Shown piece after piece: positions 63,640 through 64,000 of a DNA stretch of 64,000 nt (its first letter is position 1; every line of letters starts with the position of its first letter). Where the stretch lies: assembly GCA_963811335.1 (NCBI GenBank), contig CAWERB010000019.1, forward strand, positions 113,282-177,281. The letters run 5' to 3'. The notes under the pieces are model-generated. The model saw only the letters and a list, made by a program, of their open reading frames with translations. It was not told the DNA's origin and did no database searches. The translations under genes and the position numbers were made by a program. Source of the DNA: Trebonia sp963811335 (lineage in GTDB: Bacteria > Actinomycetota > Actinomycetes > Streptosporangiales > Streptosporangiaceae).

Positions 63640-64000
63640 TCATGCTTCCTTCTTGGCGCTTTCCGGCTCGTCCGCTGGCCTCTCCGCGGCGTTCTGCACA
63701 TCGCGCACGAACGTCCCGAGGGCCTTCGCGATGGCCTGATCGCGGTCGCGGGTGGCGTGCTGGTAGATCATCGCCGCCCGGACGCTGGAGTGCCCGAGCC
63801 GCGCCATCAGCTCCTTCAGCGTCGCGCCCGTGGCGGCCGAGAGGGTGCCGCCAGTGTGGCGCAAATCATGAAAATGGAGATCGGGCAGGCCCACCTGTTG
63901 GCGGACCTTGTTCCAGACCGACACGCCGAAGTTCGAGCGGCGAAGGTTGCCGCCCTTGGGCCCGACGAAGACGAAGCCCCGCTCCCCCGGCTCGGCGAAC
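63640..64000 (-). CDS. Tyrosine recombinase/phage-type integrase (5' part beyond window)
   Basis: C-terminal about 120 residues of a site-specific integrase; the frame is open to base 64000. The catalytic box HDLRHTGGTLSAATGATLKELMARLGHSSVRAAMIYQHA contains the conserved His-x-x-Arg-His, the second His (LGHSS) and the nucleophilic Tyr in MIYQH. The tail is Ala/Glu-rich. The orientation places its stop near the tRNA-Gly 3' end, so an integrative element (phage, plasmid or conjugative element) lies to the right of the window. Confidence 0.9.
   Translation of the reverse strand, partial: FAEPGERGFVFVGPKGGNLRRSNFGVSVWNKVRQQVGLPDLHFHDLRHTGGTLSAATGATLKELMARLGHSSVRAAMIYQHATRDRDQAIAKALGTFVRDVQNAAERPADEPESAKKEA

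Noticed and set aside
63275..63643. 122-residue leftward frame containing GNRTRMTSLEGWSSAIELH
   Set aside because: It is the antisense translation of the tRNA-Gly gene, a well-known false protein.

Overview
The window is chromosomal DNA of a very GC-rich actinomycete. Signs of this are the heavy use of GTG starts, the conserved order tig-clpP-clpP-clpX ... valS-folC-DUF4233-ndk-mreB-mreC-mreD-mrdA-rodA ... radical SAM-DUF2344-rne, an F420-type luciferase-like oxidoreductase, a conservon-like kinase/roadblock pair, a REP13E12-type HNH protein and a ClgR-like box upstream of clpP. I cannot name the genus.

Layout. 1-5.9 kb: RNase E (off the left edge), a DUF2344 partner protein and its radical SAM protein, all leftward. 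6.1-30.7 kb: an accessory block with a HIT protein; a flavin reductase/UbiX/UbiD decarboxylase operon; a three-gene nucleotide cluster (ThyA-like, HxGH nucleotidyltransferase, deaminase fusion); an ABC importer with a MetE-like methyltransferase; a nitrate-sensing-type histidine kinase plus roadblock protein; two divergent LysR paralogues; a PfkB kinase divergent from a GH4 glycosidase; a secreted ice-binding-domain protein; a gutted methyltransferase; a luciferase-like oxidoreductase; and a REP13E12 HNH protein. 30.8-50.5 kb: core genes for cell elongation (rodA, mrdA, mreDCB), ndk, folC, valS, clpX, clpP, clpP, tig and a small membrane protein, nearly all leftward. 50.7-63 kb: FUSC exporter, tRNA-Pro, an orphan amino-acid-type binding protein, an IclR regulator, an amine permease with a copper amine oxidase, and a sugar-type ABC importer. 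63.4-64 kb: tRNA-Gly followed by the end of a tyrosine recombinase gene, so an integrated element starts at the right edge.

Functional links. mreB-mreC-mreD-mrdA-rodA make the lateral-wall elongation machine and are translationally coupled by GTGA overlaps. The two clpP genes and clpX form the Clp protease next to the chaperone tig. UbiX makes the prenyl-FMN cofactor of UbiD, and the flavin reductase could supply reduced flavin. The amine oxidase and APC permease probably import and oxidise an amine, with the IclR regulator next to them.

Two window-wide oddities stand out. First, at least a dozen single-base frame breaks interrupt otherwise intact genes, including the essential valS, tig and rne; this points to uncorrected indels in the assembly rather than mass gene decay. 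Second, there are many short perfect tandem duplications (25, about 26, 17, 15 and 30 bp) and several strong palindromes, including a four-copy G-run/TAC/C-run element and an 81-bp compound palindrome between clpP and tig.
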